NCBI RefSeq assembly: GCF_051857475.1
Contig: NZ_JBPZGZ010000004.1
Span: forward strand, 186,001-250,000
DNA length: 64,000 nucleotides
From: Pelomonas sp051857475
GTDB lineage: Bacteria > Pseudomonadota > Gammaproteobacteria > Burkholderiales > Burkholderiaceae_C
Direction of reading: 5' to 3'
The number at the start of each line of letters is the position of its first letter. The first letter of the stretch is position 1. The notes under the pieces are model-generated. The model did no database searches. It had not been told where the DNA came from and worked only from the letters and a program-made list of their open reading frames with translations. Shown piece by piece: positions 43,766 through 52,522 of the stretch. Both the position numbers and the translations under genes were made by a program.

Positions 43766-45159
43766 GCATTCAGGATCTTGGCCCGGTCCCAGGCCCTTCC
43801 GGCCTTCATCGTCCAGGCCACTTCAGGCAAGGCTGGCTTGGCCGCATCCAGCGGCGCAGCAAAGGCGACGAGGTCGGCGCGCAGGCCCGGGGCGATGCGG
43901 CCGATGTCGGCGGTGCGGCCCAGATAGGTGGCGCCATTGGACGTCATGACCTTGACGGTCGTCGCCGCGTCGAAGCCGGCCTCGCGCAACAGCTCGAACT
44001 GGCGCAGCGACGAATAGCCCGGGATGACGCCGCCATAGCCGGTCGGGTCGGTCCCCGCGACCAGCAGGCCGCCAGCGTCGTGGAAGCGCTTCTCCCAGAC
44101 CATGTTCTTCGGAAAGATGCGGCCATGTGGGTTGGGCCCGCCGCGTTGGATGGCGGTGTAGCGCAGCACGTACTGCTCGCGCAGCTGCGGCATCAGGAGA
44201 TCCAGCGCCGCGGCCGGGGCCATGGGGCGGCCGTAGGAGAAGGTCTCGAAGATGGTCAGCGTCGAGGTCAGGGCCACCTTCTTGTCGATCATCTGCTTTT
44301 GCAGCGCGGCCATGCGCGGGTCGTCGACGGCGAGGGCGTCGAGGGACTTGGGCGCGGCGTCGCCGCTGGGGCAGACGTCCGGCTGCTTGCCGTCGACAAA
44401 GTCCGTGGACGCGAAGAAGCCATGCTCCAGGTTGTCGATGCCCATGGCCGTGGCTTCGGCATAGGTCACGGCGCACAGATGGGCCGTGACCTTGGCCTTG
44501 CGCTCGTGCGCCGCCTTGACTATTGCCGCCAGCTGCTCCTGCGTCAGATGCATATAGCCCTTGTACGAGGTCGCGCCGACGTCGGCCCAGTAGCCGACCT
44601 GGCGCACGGCGTCGGCCGCGTCGACCAGGCGGGGCACCTGGGCGACGAAGGCCTGGATGCCGTTCAGGAAGGGCGCCGTCACATCGAGGTCGGGGCCGGG
44701 TGCCTTGCCGTCACGGATGTCCTTCCAGGTGTTGAGGTCGGCGTAGGGGCTCATGCTGCCGGCCGTGCGCATGGTCGTCACGCCGCCGGCCAGATAGAGC
44801 AGCGGGAAGCTCTGGAAGAAGGCGCCGTAGCTGCCGCGCTCGGTCGGGTAGAACATGTGTTCGTGCAGCAGCACGAAGCCAGGCATCAGGGCGCCGCCGT
44901 TGAGGTCCTTGACCAGCGCGCCGGCCGGCGCTTTCAGCTCGGCATCCGGCTTCACGTCCGCGATGCGGCCATCGCGGATCAGCACGCTCATGTGCTCGCG
45001 CGGCGCGGCGCCCGTGCCGTCGTAGAGCTGGGCGTTGCGCAGCAGCGTGACGGGCGCCTGGAAGAGGGTATAGCGCTCGACGTCGCTGGGCGGCGTTGTC
45101 TGCGCCACAGCGACCGTGGAGACGAGGGTGGCGAGCAGCAGGCTGGGCGTCTTCTTCAT
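43738..45159 (-). CDS. Exported amidohydrolase
   Basis: Metal-dependent hydrolase of the imidazolonepropionase/prolidase-like amidohydrolase group, 473 residues from the start at 45159 (MKKTPSLLLATLVSTVAVAQ, a signal peptide); an ATG at 45168 adds three residues. Metal-binding signatures: LLHEHMF (HxH), SYKGYMH (candidate carboxylated Lys), VTAHLC, NLEHGF and AGTDPTGYGG. The product should be periplasmic. Substrate unknown; related exported enzymes cleave small peptides or cyclic amides. Confidence 0.82.
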   Translation of the reverse strand: MKKTPSLLLATLVSTVAVAQTTPPSDVERYTLFQAPVTLLRNAQLYDGTGAAPREHMSVLIRDGRIADVKPDAELKAPAGALVKDLNGGALMPGFVLLHEHMFYPTERGSYGAFFQSFPLLYLAGGVTTMRTAGSMSPYADLNTWKDIRDGKAPGPDLDVTAPFLNGIQAFVAQVPRLVDAADAVRQVGYWADVGATSYKGYMHLTQEQLAAIVKAAHERKAKVTAHLCAVTYAEATAMGIDNLEHGFFASTDFVDGKQPDVCPSGDAAPKSLDALAVDDPRMAALQKQMIDKKVALTSTLTIFETFSYGRPMAPAAALDLLMPQLREQYVLRYTAIQRGGPNPHGRIFPKNMVWEKRFHDAGGLLVAGTDPTGYGGVIPGYSSLRQFELLREAGFDAATTVKVMTSNGATYLGRTADIGRIAPGLRADLVAFAAPLDAAKPALPEVAWTMKAGRAWDRAKILNAWKGQVGLR

Positions 45160-45188
45160 GCGAGCCATCCTCGCACGCGCACCGCCGC

Positions 45189-46022
45189 TCAGAGATCGGG
45201 GATGACCTCGGGGTGGCCGGCGTGGGCGAGGTGGCTGACCAGGGGCAGGCCCGGGCCCCAGGCATGGATGAGCCAGCCGGCGGGCTCCAGCGCGATGGCC
45301 AGCGGCGCGTCGGGCGCCAGGTCCAGTGCGACCTGGTGGGCCGTCGACGGGGCGCTGAGCGAGGGGGCGTGGGCGACGCGGCCCAGCGTCATGCGGTGCA
45401 GATGCCCGCAGACGACGCGTTGCACCTGCGGATGGCGAGCGATCAGCGCCTCGAAGCCGGTCAGGCCGTGTTGCAGGGCCATGCCGTCCATCACCGCCAG
45501 GCCGGTGGCATGCGGCGGGTGGTGCATGGCGACGAGGGTGGGCGTGGACGGGCGCTCGGCCAGCAGGCTCTGAGCTTGCGCCAGCCGCGCTTCGTCGAAG
45601 CCGCCCTCGGGCCGGCCGGGCATCAGGCTGTCGAGCACGACCAGGCGCAGCGGACCGGGCAGGTCCAGCGCGTACTGGATGGCCGCCGCGCCGGGTTCGC
45701 CGCGGTGCACATTCGTCAGGCCGGCAAAGGCCTCCTGCAGCGGGCCGCGTGCGTCGTGGTTGCCGGGCAGCAGGGCCAGCGGCAGACCGGCGTCGACCAA
45801 CGGCAGCAGCAGCTCGCGAAGCTGGGCGTATTCGGCCGGGTGGCCGGCGTCGACAAGGTCGCCACTGACCAGCACGGCCACCGGCCGCGGCTGGATCTGC
45901 AGCACGCGCTCGACGGCATGGCGCAGCGCCGCCGCCGTGTCGACGCGGCCCGAGATCAGCTGGCCCGGCTGGGTGATGTGCGGGTCGCTGAGCTGGACGA
46001 GCAGGTAAGGGGTCGCGTCCAC
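45189..46022 (-). CDS. CpdA/GpdQ-like phosphodiesterase
   Basis: Calcineurin-like phosphoesterase of 277 residues without signal peptide. Full metal-site set: LSDPHI, VSGDLVDAG, LPGNHDARG, MHHPPHATG, CGHLHRM. The pattern resembles cyclic-nucleotide (CpdA) and glycerophosphodiester (GpdQ) phosphodiesterases; the sequence does not settle which. Lies 10 bp after the arginase stop in the same direction. Confidence 0.82.
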   Translation of the reverse strand: MDATPYLLVQLSDPHITQPGQLISGRVDTAAALRHAVERVLQIQPRPVAVLVSGDLVDAGHPAEYAQLRELLLPLVDAGLPLALLPGNHDARGPLQEAFAGLTNVHRGEPGAAAIQYALDLPGPLRLVVLDSLMPGRPEGGFDEARLAQAQSLLAERPSTPTLVAMHHPPHATGLAVMDGMALQHGLTGFEALIARHPQVQRVVCGHLHRMTLGRVAHAPSLSAPSTAHQVALDLAPDAPLAIALEPAGWLIHAWGPGLPLVSHLAHAGHPEVIPDL

Positions 46023-46032
46023 GCCGGCGTCC

Positions 46033-46953
46033 TCACTTGCGCATCAGCGTGCTCTTGCCGAACAAACTCTCGATGAGATCCACGGCCACCAACGCCGTTT
46101 TGTTCTTCTCGTCCAGCGCCGGGTTCAGCTCGACCAGGTCCAGCGAAGCCATGCGGCCGGTGTCGGCAATCATCTCCATGCACAGATGGGCTTCGCGGTA
46201 GGTCGGGCCACCGCCGACCGTCGTGCCGACGCCGGGCGCCATGACGGGGTCGAGGAAGTCGACGTCGAAGCTGACGTGCAGATGGGTGTTGTCGTCGAGA
46301 GTCGCCAGGGCCAGCTCCATGGTGTGGCGCATGCCCATCTCGTCGATGAAGCGCATGTCGAACACTTCCAGGTCGTGCTCGTGCACGAAGGCGCGCTCGC
46401 CCTCGTCGACGCTGCGGATGCCGATCTGGCGGATCCACTTCGGGCTGATGGCCGGCACATGGCCGCCGATCTCGATGAGTTCCTTGGGACCGAAGCCGCA
46501 CAGGCAGGCCACCGGCATGCCGTGGATGTTGCCGCTGGGGGTCAGCTCGCTCGTATTGAAGTCGGCATGGGCGTCCAGCCACAGCACGCGCAGCTTCTTG
46601 CCGGTGTCGCGGCAGTGGCGGGCCACGGCGCTGATGGAGCCCAGGCCCAGGCAGTGGTCGCCGCCGAGCATGATGGGCAGGCGGCCGGTCTTCAGCTCGG
46701 CATAGATGGCGTCGTGGGTGACCTGGTTCCAGGCCACCACTTCCTGCAGATGGCGGTAGCCGTCGGTCGGCGGCAGCCAGGGGTTGGACGGCCCGGCCAG
46801 GTTGCCGCGGTCGATGACGTCCACGCCACGGGCACGTAGGGCCTCGGCCAGGCCGGCCACGCGCATGGCTTCGGGGCCCATGCTGGCACCGCGGGCGCCG
46901 GCGCCGATGTCGGTCGGCACGCCGATCAGGGAAACGTTTCTGAGTTTGGTCAT
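46033..46953 (-). CDS. rocF: Arginase
   Basis: Hydrolyses L-arginine to ornithine and urea. Length 306 residues. Manganese-site motifs are complete: GGDHCLGLGS, WLDAHADFNTSE and SFDVDFLDP, with the arginase-type PTDIGAGARGASMGPEAMR start. SGNIHGMP fits arginase better than agmatinase. The start ATG overlaps the stop of the LOG gene by 4 bp. Confidence 0.92.
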   Translation of the reverse strand: MTKLRNVSLIGVPTDIGAGARGASMGPEAMRVAGLAEALRARGVDVIDRGNLAGPSNPWLPPTDGYRHLQEVVAWNQVTHDAIYAELKTGRLPIMLGGDHCLGLGSISAVARHCRDTGKKLRVLWLDAHADFNTSELTPSGNIHGMPVACLCGFGPKELIEIGGHVPAISPKWIRQIGIRSVDEGERAFVHEHDLEVFDMRFIDEMGMRHTMELALATLDDNTHLHVSFDVDFLDPVMAPGVGTTVGGGPTYREAHLCMEMIADTGRMASLDLVELNPALDEKNKTALVAVDLIESLFGKSTLMRK

Positions 46954-47825
46954 GGCTTGGCGGGGCTGGCGAGTTCGGGTTGGGATTCGAGCACGGCCCA
47001 GGCTTCTTCAGCCGTCTCGACGTAATGGAAGAGCTGCTGGTCCTCGGCCTTGATCATGCCGGTCTCGATCAGCCACTCGATGTTGAGGAGCTTGGTCCAG
47101 AACTCGCGGCCGAACAGCAGGATGGGGCGCGGCCGGCTCTTCTTGGTCTGGATCAGGGTCAGCGTCTCGAACAGTTCATCCAGCGTGCCGAAGCCGCCGG
47201 GGAAGCAGACCAGGGCCACGGCGCGCATCAGGAAATGCATCTTGCGCAGGCCGAAGTAGTGGAAGCGGAAGCACAGCTCCGGTGTGATGTAGGGGTTGGG
47301 GTACTGCTCGTGCGGCAGCACGATGTTCAGGCCGACGCTCTTGCCGCCCACCTCGTAGGCACCGCGGTTGCCGGCTTCCATGATGCCGGGGCCGCCGCCG
47401 GTGGCGATGACGACGTGGTTGCCGCGCTCGGTGCAGGCGCTTGTGGCGATCTGGGCGAAGCGGCGCGCCTCTTCGTAGTAGCGGCTCATGGCGAGGTGGC
47501 GACGGGCGCGGGCGGCGCCTTCCTTGTCGCCACGGTCCTCGGCCACGGTCAGCAGGGCCTGAGCGGCTTCTTCAGACAGGATGCGGGCGCTGCCGAAGAT
47601 GACGATGGTGGATTTGACGCCCTGTTCGTTCTGCAGCAGCTCGGGCTTCATCAGCTCCAGCTGCATGCGCACGGCGCGCATGTCCTGGCGCAGCAGGAAG
47701 CTCTCGTCCTTGAAGGCCAGGTTGTAGGCGGCGCCTGGACCGTCGTAGTCGGGGTGGGGAGGCAGGTCGCGGCACTCTTCCTTGGCAGTGGGGAAGTTGC
47801 GCGTCGGGACGTCAGTGGGCTTCAT
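46950..47825 (-). CDS. LOG-family protein (cytokinin-activating phosphoribohydrolase-like)
   Basis: Protein of 291 residues when started at 47825 (MKPTDVPTRNFP); the ATG at 47888 is possible. Rossmann-like core with IVIFGSARI, ATGGGPGIMEAGNRGAYE and PGGFGTLDELFETLTLIQ, the LOG hallmark. LOG proteins remove ribose-5-phosphate from nucleoside monophosphates; larger bacterial homologues like this one with an added N-terminal region may act on other nucleotides. Cytoplasmic; coupled to arginase. Confidence 0.85.
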   Translation of the reverse strand: MKPTDVPTRNFPTAKEECRDLPPHPDYDGPGAAYNLAFKDESFLLRQDMRAVRMQLELMKPELLQNEQGVKSTIVIFGSARILSEEAAQALLTVAEDRGDKEGAARARRHLAMSRYYEEARRFAQIATSACTERGNHVVIATGGGPGIMEAGNRGAYEVGGKSVGLNIVLPHEQYPNPYITPELCFRFHYFGLRKMHFLMRAVALVCFPGGFGTLDELFETLTLIQTKKSRPRPILLFGREFWTKLLNIEWLIETGMIKAEDQQLFHYVETAEEAWAVLESQPELASPAKP

Positions 47826-47894
47826 GGGACGAAAAGAGATTGTGGGCAGGTCTGCGCTGGATTTTCCGCCCCATTCAGAGCCGGTCACGGGATT

Positions 47895-48644
47895 TCATCC
47901 AGCGCTGCAGACGCTGCATTCAGGGTCACGCTGCATGGCGATTTCGCTCCACTGCATGCGGCGGCCATCCAGCATCAAGAGCCGGCCGGTGAGGGGCTCG
48001 CCAATGCCGGCCAGCAGCTTCAGCGCCTCGGCGGCCTGCAGGCTGCCGACGATGCCGACCAGCGGCGCGAACACGCCCATGGTCGAGCAGGCGACGTCCT
48101 CGAAGCCGGACTCGGGCGGAAACAGGCAGGCGTAGCAGGGCTGCTCGCGGGAGCGGCTGTCATAGACGCTGATCTGGCCGTCGAAGCCGATGGCCGCGCC
48201 CGAGACCAGCGGCTTGCCGTGGCGCACGCAGGCGGCGTTGACGAGGTGGCGGGTGGCGAAGTTGTCGGTGCAGTCGATGACGACGTCGGCCTGCGGGACT
48301 TCCTCATCCAGCAGCGCGGCATCGGCCTTCTGCGCGATGGCGCGCACCCGCACGCCGGGATTGAGCGCTGCCATGCGTGCGGCGGCGGATTCGACCTTCA
48401 GCCGATCGAGGCTGCCCATGTCATGGGCAATCTGGCGCTGGAGGTTGGTCAGCGACACCGTGTCGTGGTCGACCAGGGTGATGCGGCCGACGCCGGCCGA
48501 GGCCAGGTAGAGGGCGACCGGCGAACCCAGGCCGCCGGCGCCGATGACGAGGGCGCTGGCATCGAGCAGGCGCTGCTGGCCTTCGATGCCGATCTCGTCG
48601 AGCAGCAGATGGCGGGAGTAGCGCAGCAGGTCGTCGTCGGTCAT
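47895..48644 (-). CDS. moeB: Molybdopterin-synthase adenylyltransferase
   Basis: ThiF/MoeB/HesA E1-like enzyme of 249 residues that adenylates the C-terminus of MoaD (or ThiS). Nucleotide site GAGGLGS (residues 35-41), DTVSLTNLQRQIAH, NFATRHLVN, catalytic-loop ACSTMGVF and zinc cysteines in CYAC...CSVC. Lacks the rhodanese domain. The start overlaps the stop of the LysR gene by 4 bp, an unusual pairing for moeB. Confidence 0.88.
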   Translation of the reverse strand: MTDDDLLRYSRHLLLDEIGIEGQQRLLDASALVIGAGGLGSPVALYLASAGVGRITLVDHDTVSLTNLQRQIAHDMGSLDRLKVESAAARMAALNPGVRVRAIAQKADAALLDEEVPQADVVIDCTDNFATRHLVNAACVRHGKPLVSGAAIGFDGQISVYDSRSREQPCYACLFPPESGFEDVACSTMGVFAPLVGIVGSLQAAEALKLLAGIGEPLTGRLLMLDGRRMQWSEIAMQRDPECSVCSAG

Positions 48645-49570
48645 GGTGACGGCAGGATAGCCCCGTCAGGCCAGAGGGGCTCGGCCATGCTGCGCCGCAT
48701 GGCCTCGATGAAATAACGCAGCCGCGCCGTGGGCGCCGGCGGGTTGGGATAGAGCAGGTGGACGGGAAGATCGGGGCCGCGCCAGCGCGGCAGCAGGTGC
48801 ACGAGGCGGCCCTCGGCAATGTCCTGGCGCACCGACCAGCCCGACAGCAGGGCCGCGCCCAGGCCCAGGCGGGCCGCCTCGCGGGTGGCGTAGAGGCTGT
48901 CCGTTGCCAGCACCGGCCGGATGGGCAGGCGCTGGCGCACGCCGTCGTCGCGCTCCAGCTGCAGCTCCTGGCGGTAGAAGGTCGAGATCGCAATCCATGG
49001 CAGCTGGGCCAGCGCATCAGGCTCCTCGATGTGGCGCCCGGCCAGCAACTCGGGCGAGGCCACCAGCACTCGCGGCACGCTGGCCAGCGGGATGGCGACG
49101 ACGGCCCCCTCGGCCGTACCGCCGACGCGGATGGCGCAGTCCAGGCCCTGCTCGATGAAGTTGGGCGTGGCGTCGTTCAGCAGCCAGTCGATGCGCAGCC
49201 CTGGCGCGGCCTTGAGGGCCTGGACCAGCGGTGCGATCAAGTGCTCCTGGCCGAAGGCATGCGGCACCTGCACGCGCAGCAGGCCCTCGGGCAGGCCGGG
49301 CTCGGCACGCAGCGACTGCTCGAAGCACTCCCAGTCCGTCGCCAGCGCCTTGGCCCGGGCATAGGCGCGCTCACCGGTTTCGGTGAGGCGCAGCGCATGG
49401 GTGGAGCGTTGCACCAGCGGCTGGGCCAACTGGCGCTCCAGCGCCTGCAGCCGGCGGCTGACCGTGGGCTGGGTGGTGCCGAGCTGGCGTGCCGCGGCCG
49501 ACAGGCTGCCGGCCTCGACGATGCGGATGAAGGTCTGCATCAGCAGCAGGCGGTCGAAGGTCGTACTCAT
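48641..49570 (-). CDS. LysR-family transcriptional regulator
   Basis: Regulator of 309 residues with the LysR helix-turn-helix (GSLSAAARQLGTTQPTVSRRLQALERQLAQPL) and effector domain (GLLRVQVPHAFGQEHLIAPL). Divergent from the MFS exporter at 49644, 73 bp apart, so it most likely controls that gene. Its 3' end overlaps moeB. Confidence 0.9.
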   Translation of the reverse strand: MSTTFDRLLLMQTFIRIVEAGSLSAAARQLGTTQPTVSRRLQALERQLAQPLVQRSTHALRLTETGERAYARAKALATDWECFEQSLRAEPGLPEGLLRVQVPHAFGQEHLIAPLVQALKAAPGLRIDWLLNDATPNFIEQGLDCAIRVGGTAEGAVVAIPLASVPRVLVASPELLAGRHIEEPDALAQLPWIAISTFYRQELQLERDDGVRQRLPIRPVLATDSLYATREAARLGLGAALLSGWSVRQDIAEGRLVHLLPRWRGPDLPVHLLYPNPPAPTARLRYFIEAMRRSMAEPLWPDGAILPSP

Positions 49571-49643
49571 ACGTCAAGCGTATGGCAGTCGTTCAAGCTC
49601 TGCGTCTAGCGGGGGAATTCGGGCCTCGCCACACTGCCGACCC

Positions 49644-50822
49644 ATGAAGTCCACCCCTGCTCCCGCCGCCGTGCCGGCCGTTCTCGGCCCGGCCCTGACC
49701 CTGCTGCTGGCCACGGCCACCGGCCTGGCCGTCGCCTCGATCTATTACGTCCAACCCCTGCTGGGCCTGCTGTCGGCCCAATTCGGCGTCGGCGGCGCGG
49801 CCATCGGCTTGCTGCCCACGCTGACCCAGCTCGGCTATGCGGCGGCCATCCTGCTGCTGTCGCCGCTGGGTGACCGCTTCGATCGCCGCCGCATCATCGC
49901 CATCAAGGCCTCGGCCCTGGTCGTCGCCCTGGCCCTCGCCGCCGCGGCGCCGGGTTTTGCGGCCCTGTGCGTGGCCAGCGTGGCCATCGGCCTGACGGCG
50001 ACCCTGGCCCAGGACATCGTGCCCGCCGTGGCGACGCTGGCGCCCGAGGCGGAGCGCGGCAAACGCGTCGGCCAGGTCATGACGGGCCTGCTGCTGGGCA
50101 TCCTGCTGTCGCGCGTGGCCAGCGGCTCGCTGGCGGCGGTGGCCGGCTGGCGGGCCGTCTATGGCGTGGCGGCCGTGGCCGTCGCGGCGACGATTCCGCT
50201 GCTGTGGCATCGCCTGCCGCGTTTTGTGCCGGCGACGTCGGCCGGCTATGGCTCGCTGCTGGCCTCGATGGTGGGGCTGTGGGTCAAGCATGCGCCGCTG
50301 CGCCGGGCGGCCATCGCCCAGGGCCTGCTGAGCGTGGCCTTCAGCGCCTTCTGGTCGACGCTGGCCCTGGTGCTGGCAGGGCCGGACTTCGGCCAGGGCA
50401 GCGCGGTGGCAGGCGCCTTCGGCCTGGCGGGTGCGGCGGGTGCGCTCGCAGCGCCGCTGGCCGGCGGCCTCGCCGACAAGCGCGGCCCGCAGGCCGTCAT
50501 CCGCATCGCCGCCATGCTGGTCTTCGTCGCCTTCGCTGTGCAGGCCCTGGCCCCGGCCTCGCTGTGGTTGATGGTGGGCGTGGCCATCGTCTTCGACCTG
50601 GGCGTGCAAGCGGCGCTGGTGTCGCACCAGAGCGTGGTCTACAGCCTCGACCCGGCCTCGCGCAGCCGGCTCAATGCGGTGCTGGTCAGCTCGATGTTCG
50701 TCGGCATGGCCAGCGGCGCGGCCCTGGGCTCGGCCCTGCTGGCGGCCTTTGGCTGGCGCGCCGTGCCGGCCCTGGGCGCTGCTGCCGCTCTCGGCGCCCT
50801 GGCCTTCATCCGCCGAAACTGA
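49644..50822 (+). CDS. MFS exporter
   Basis: Twelve-helix transporter of 392 residues. It carries the MFS loop motif LGDRFDRRR (after helix 2) and resembles arabinose-efflux/YgaY-type permeases. Start at 49644. Control by the divergent LysR regulator is likely. The exported compound is unknown. Confidence 0.85.
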   Translation: MKSTPAPAAVPAVLGPALTLLLATATGLAVASIYYVQPLLGLLSAQFGVGGAAIGLLPTLTQLGYAAAILLLSPLGDRFDRRRIIAIKASALVVALALAAAAPGFAALCVASVAIGLTATLAQDIVPAVATLAPEAERGKRVGQVMTGLLLGILLSRVASGSLAAVAGWRAVYGVAAVAVAATIPLLWHRLPRFVPATSAGYGSLLASMVGLWVKHAPLRRAAIAQGLLSVAFSAFWSTLALVLAGPDFGQGSAVAGAFGLAGAAGALAAPLAGGLADKRGPQAVIRIAAMLVFVAFAVQALAPASLWLMVGVAIVFDLGVQAALVSHQSVVYSLDPASRSRLNAVLVSSMFVGMASGAALGSALLAAFGWRAVPALGAAAALGALAFIRRN

Positions 50823-50840
50823 GTTCGGCCAGGCAAAAAA

Positions 50841-50870
50841 AGAGGGCCTCTTGCGAGGCCCTTGTGCTTT
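50841..50870. terminator. Bidirectional terminator between convergent genes
   Basis: Perfect stem GGGCCTC-TTGC-GAGGCCC (50844-50861), with A7 on the left and TTGTGCTTTT on the right. It serves the MFS gene (+) and the protease gene (-). Confidence 0.8.
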
Positions 50871-50891
50871 TGAAGTCAGGACTCTTTGTAG

Positions 50892-52331
50892 TTATTCCGA
50901 GGTCTTGGCTTCGGCCTTGCGTTCGACGGCCGACTTGGAGGCGATGACGGGCTGACCCTTGAGCTTGTTCAGGGCCTGCATAAGCGGGAAGTCTTCGGTC
51001 GACCCGAATTCCGGCAGGGGCTTGGGCGGCTCGGCGCGCTTGGCGTACTCGGCTTCCAGCTTCTGGCGGGCTTCCTCACGGGCCTTCTGGCGGGCGTCGT
51101 TCTCTTCCGCCTCGGGGCCGTTGTTCAGATGCTTCTCGAGATCGGCCTCGCGGGTGCGCAGCGCGGCGAAGACATTGCCCTCGGCAGTTTCGTCCAGCAG
51201 CACGTCGGGCACGATGCCCTTGGCCTGGATGGAGCGGCCGCTCGGCGTGTAGTAGCGCGCCGTGGTGATCTTCAGCGCCGTTTCCGGGCCGAGCTGGCGC
51301 ACGGTCTGGACCGAGCCCTTGCCGAAGGTCTGGGCGCCCATGACGGTGGCGCGGTGGTGGTCCTGCAGCGCGCCGGCGACGATCTCGCTGGCGCTGGCAG
51401 AGCCCTCGTTGACGAGGACGATCAGGGGCACGTTCTTCAGCCCGGCCGGCAGGCGCTTGATCGGGTCGTCGCTGCCGCGACGGCGGTAGTCGTCCGGATC
51501 GGCCTTGTAGCTGGCCTTGGATTCGGCGATCTGGCCATTGGTCGAAACGACTTCCACACCCTTGGGCAGGAAGGCGGCCGAGATGGCGATGGCGCCGTCC
51601 AGCAGGCCGCCCGGGTCGTTGCGCAGGTCCAGCACCAGGCCCTTGAGGTTGGGTTCCTGCTTGTAGATGTCCTCGAGCTTCTTGGCGAAGTCGTCGACGG
51701 TGCGGTCCTGGAACTGGCTGACGCGGATCCAGGCATAGCCCGGCTCCATGACCTTGGCACGCACGCTCTGGACCTTGATCTCCTCGCGGACGATGGTCAC
51801 CGGGAAGCTGCGGTTCTCGGCCTTGCGGTAGATGGTGAGGCTGACCTTGGTGGACGGGTCGCCGCGCATCTTCTTGACCGCCTGGTCGATGGTCATGCCG
51901 CGCACGGCCGTGTCATCGATCTTGCTGATCAGGTCGCCGCTCTTCAGGCCGGCGCGGAAGGCGGGCGAGCCTTCGATGGGGGAGACGACCTTGACCAGGC
52001 CGTCTTCCATGCCGATCTCGATGCCGACGCCGACGAATTTGCCGGTCGTGCCTTCACGGAATTCCTTGAAGGTCTTCTTGTCGAAAAACTGGGAATGGGG
52101 GTCCAGGCCGGACACCATGCCGGAGATGGCGTCATTGATGAGCTTCTTTTCGTCGACGGATTCGACGTAGTCGCTCTTGACGAGGCCGAAGACGGCAGCG
52201 AGCTGCTGCATCTCGTCCAGGGGCAGGGGGGACAGGCTGCTGCGCGCGTTGGCCTGCAACTGCATCGTGGTGAGTGCACCTGCAACGGCACCGAGGGCAA
52301 CCCAACCGGCGACTTTCAATCTGGAGCTCAT
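50892..52331 (-). CDS. ctpA: Carboxy-terminal processing protease CtpA-like (S41)
   Basis: Periplasmic serine protease of 479 residues that trims or degrades envelope proteins from their C-termini. N-terminal signal anchor (VAGWVALGAVAGALTTM), PDZ domain (VGVGIEIGMEDGLVKVVSPIEGSPAFRAGL...), then the S41 core with catalytic S313 in GSASASEIV and K338 in FGKGSV, spaced 25 residues apart as in known C-terminal proteases. A charged C-terminal tail rich in K, E and A follows. Confidence 0.92.
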   Translation of the reverse strand: MSSRLKVAGWVALGAVAGALTTMQLQANARSSLSPLPLDEMQQLAAVFGLVKSDYVESVDEKKLINDAISGMVSGLDPHSQFFDKKTFKEFREGTTGKFVGVGIEIGMEDGLVKVVSPIEGSPAFRAGLKSGDLISKIDDTAVRGMTIDQAVKKMRGDPSTKVSLTIYRKAENRSFPVTIVREEIKVQSVRAKVMEPGYAWIRVSQFQDRTVDDFAKKLEDIYKQEPNLKGLVLDLRNDPGGLLDGAIAISAAFLPKGVEVVSTNGQIAESKASYKADPDDYRRRGSDDPIKRLPAGLKNVPLIVLVNEGSASASEIVAGALQDHHRATVMGAQTFGKGSVQTVRQLGPETALKITTARYYTPSGRSIQAKGIVPDVLLDETAEGNVFAALRTREADLEKHLNNGPEAEENDARQKAREEARQKLEAEYAKRAEPPKPLPEFGSTEDFPLMQALNKLKGQPVIASKSAVERKAEAKTSE

Positions 52332-52498
52332 GTAGCCGAGTCCTCTATCAACGTGGTCCTGTCGAAACAGCTTGACAGGTGCGGCCAGTTTAGCCGTCGG
52401 TGATTTATGCGCAGTACCGATTTACCTGCCGGAAACCCTTCAAATCGGGTATGGAGTGATGGAATACGCGGGCGTTACTTGTCGTGTGACCTGCCGAA

Positions 52499-52521
52499 AG
52501 TCACTGTGACCAGACGTGACT
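52499..52521 (-). terminator. Hairpin after the lipoprotein phosphoesterase gene
   Basis: Arms AGTCAC (52499-52504) and GTGACT (52516-52521), directly downstream of the stop at 52523. On the - strand it is followed only by TTTC, so termination is weakly supported. Confidence 0.3.
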
Positions 52522-52522
52522 C

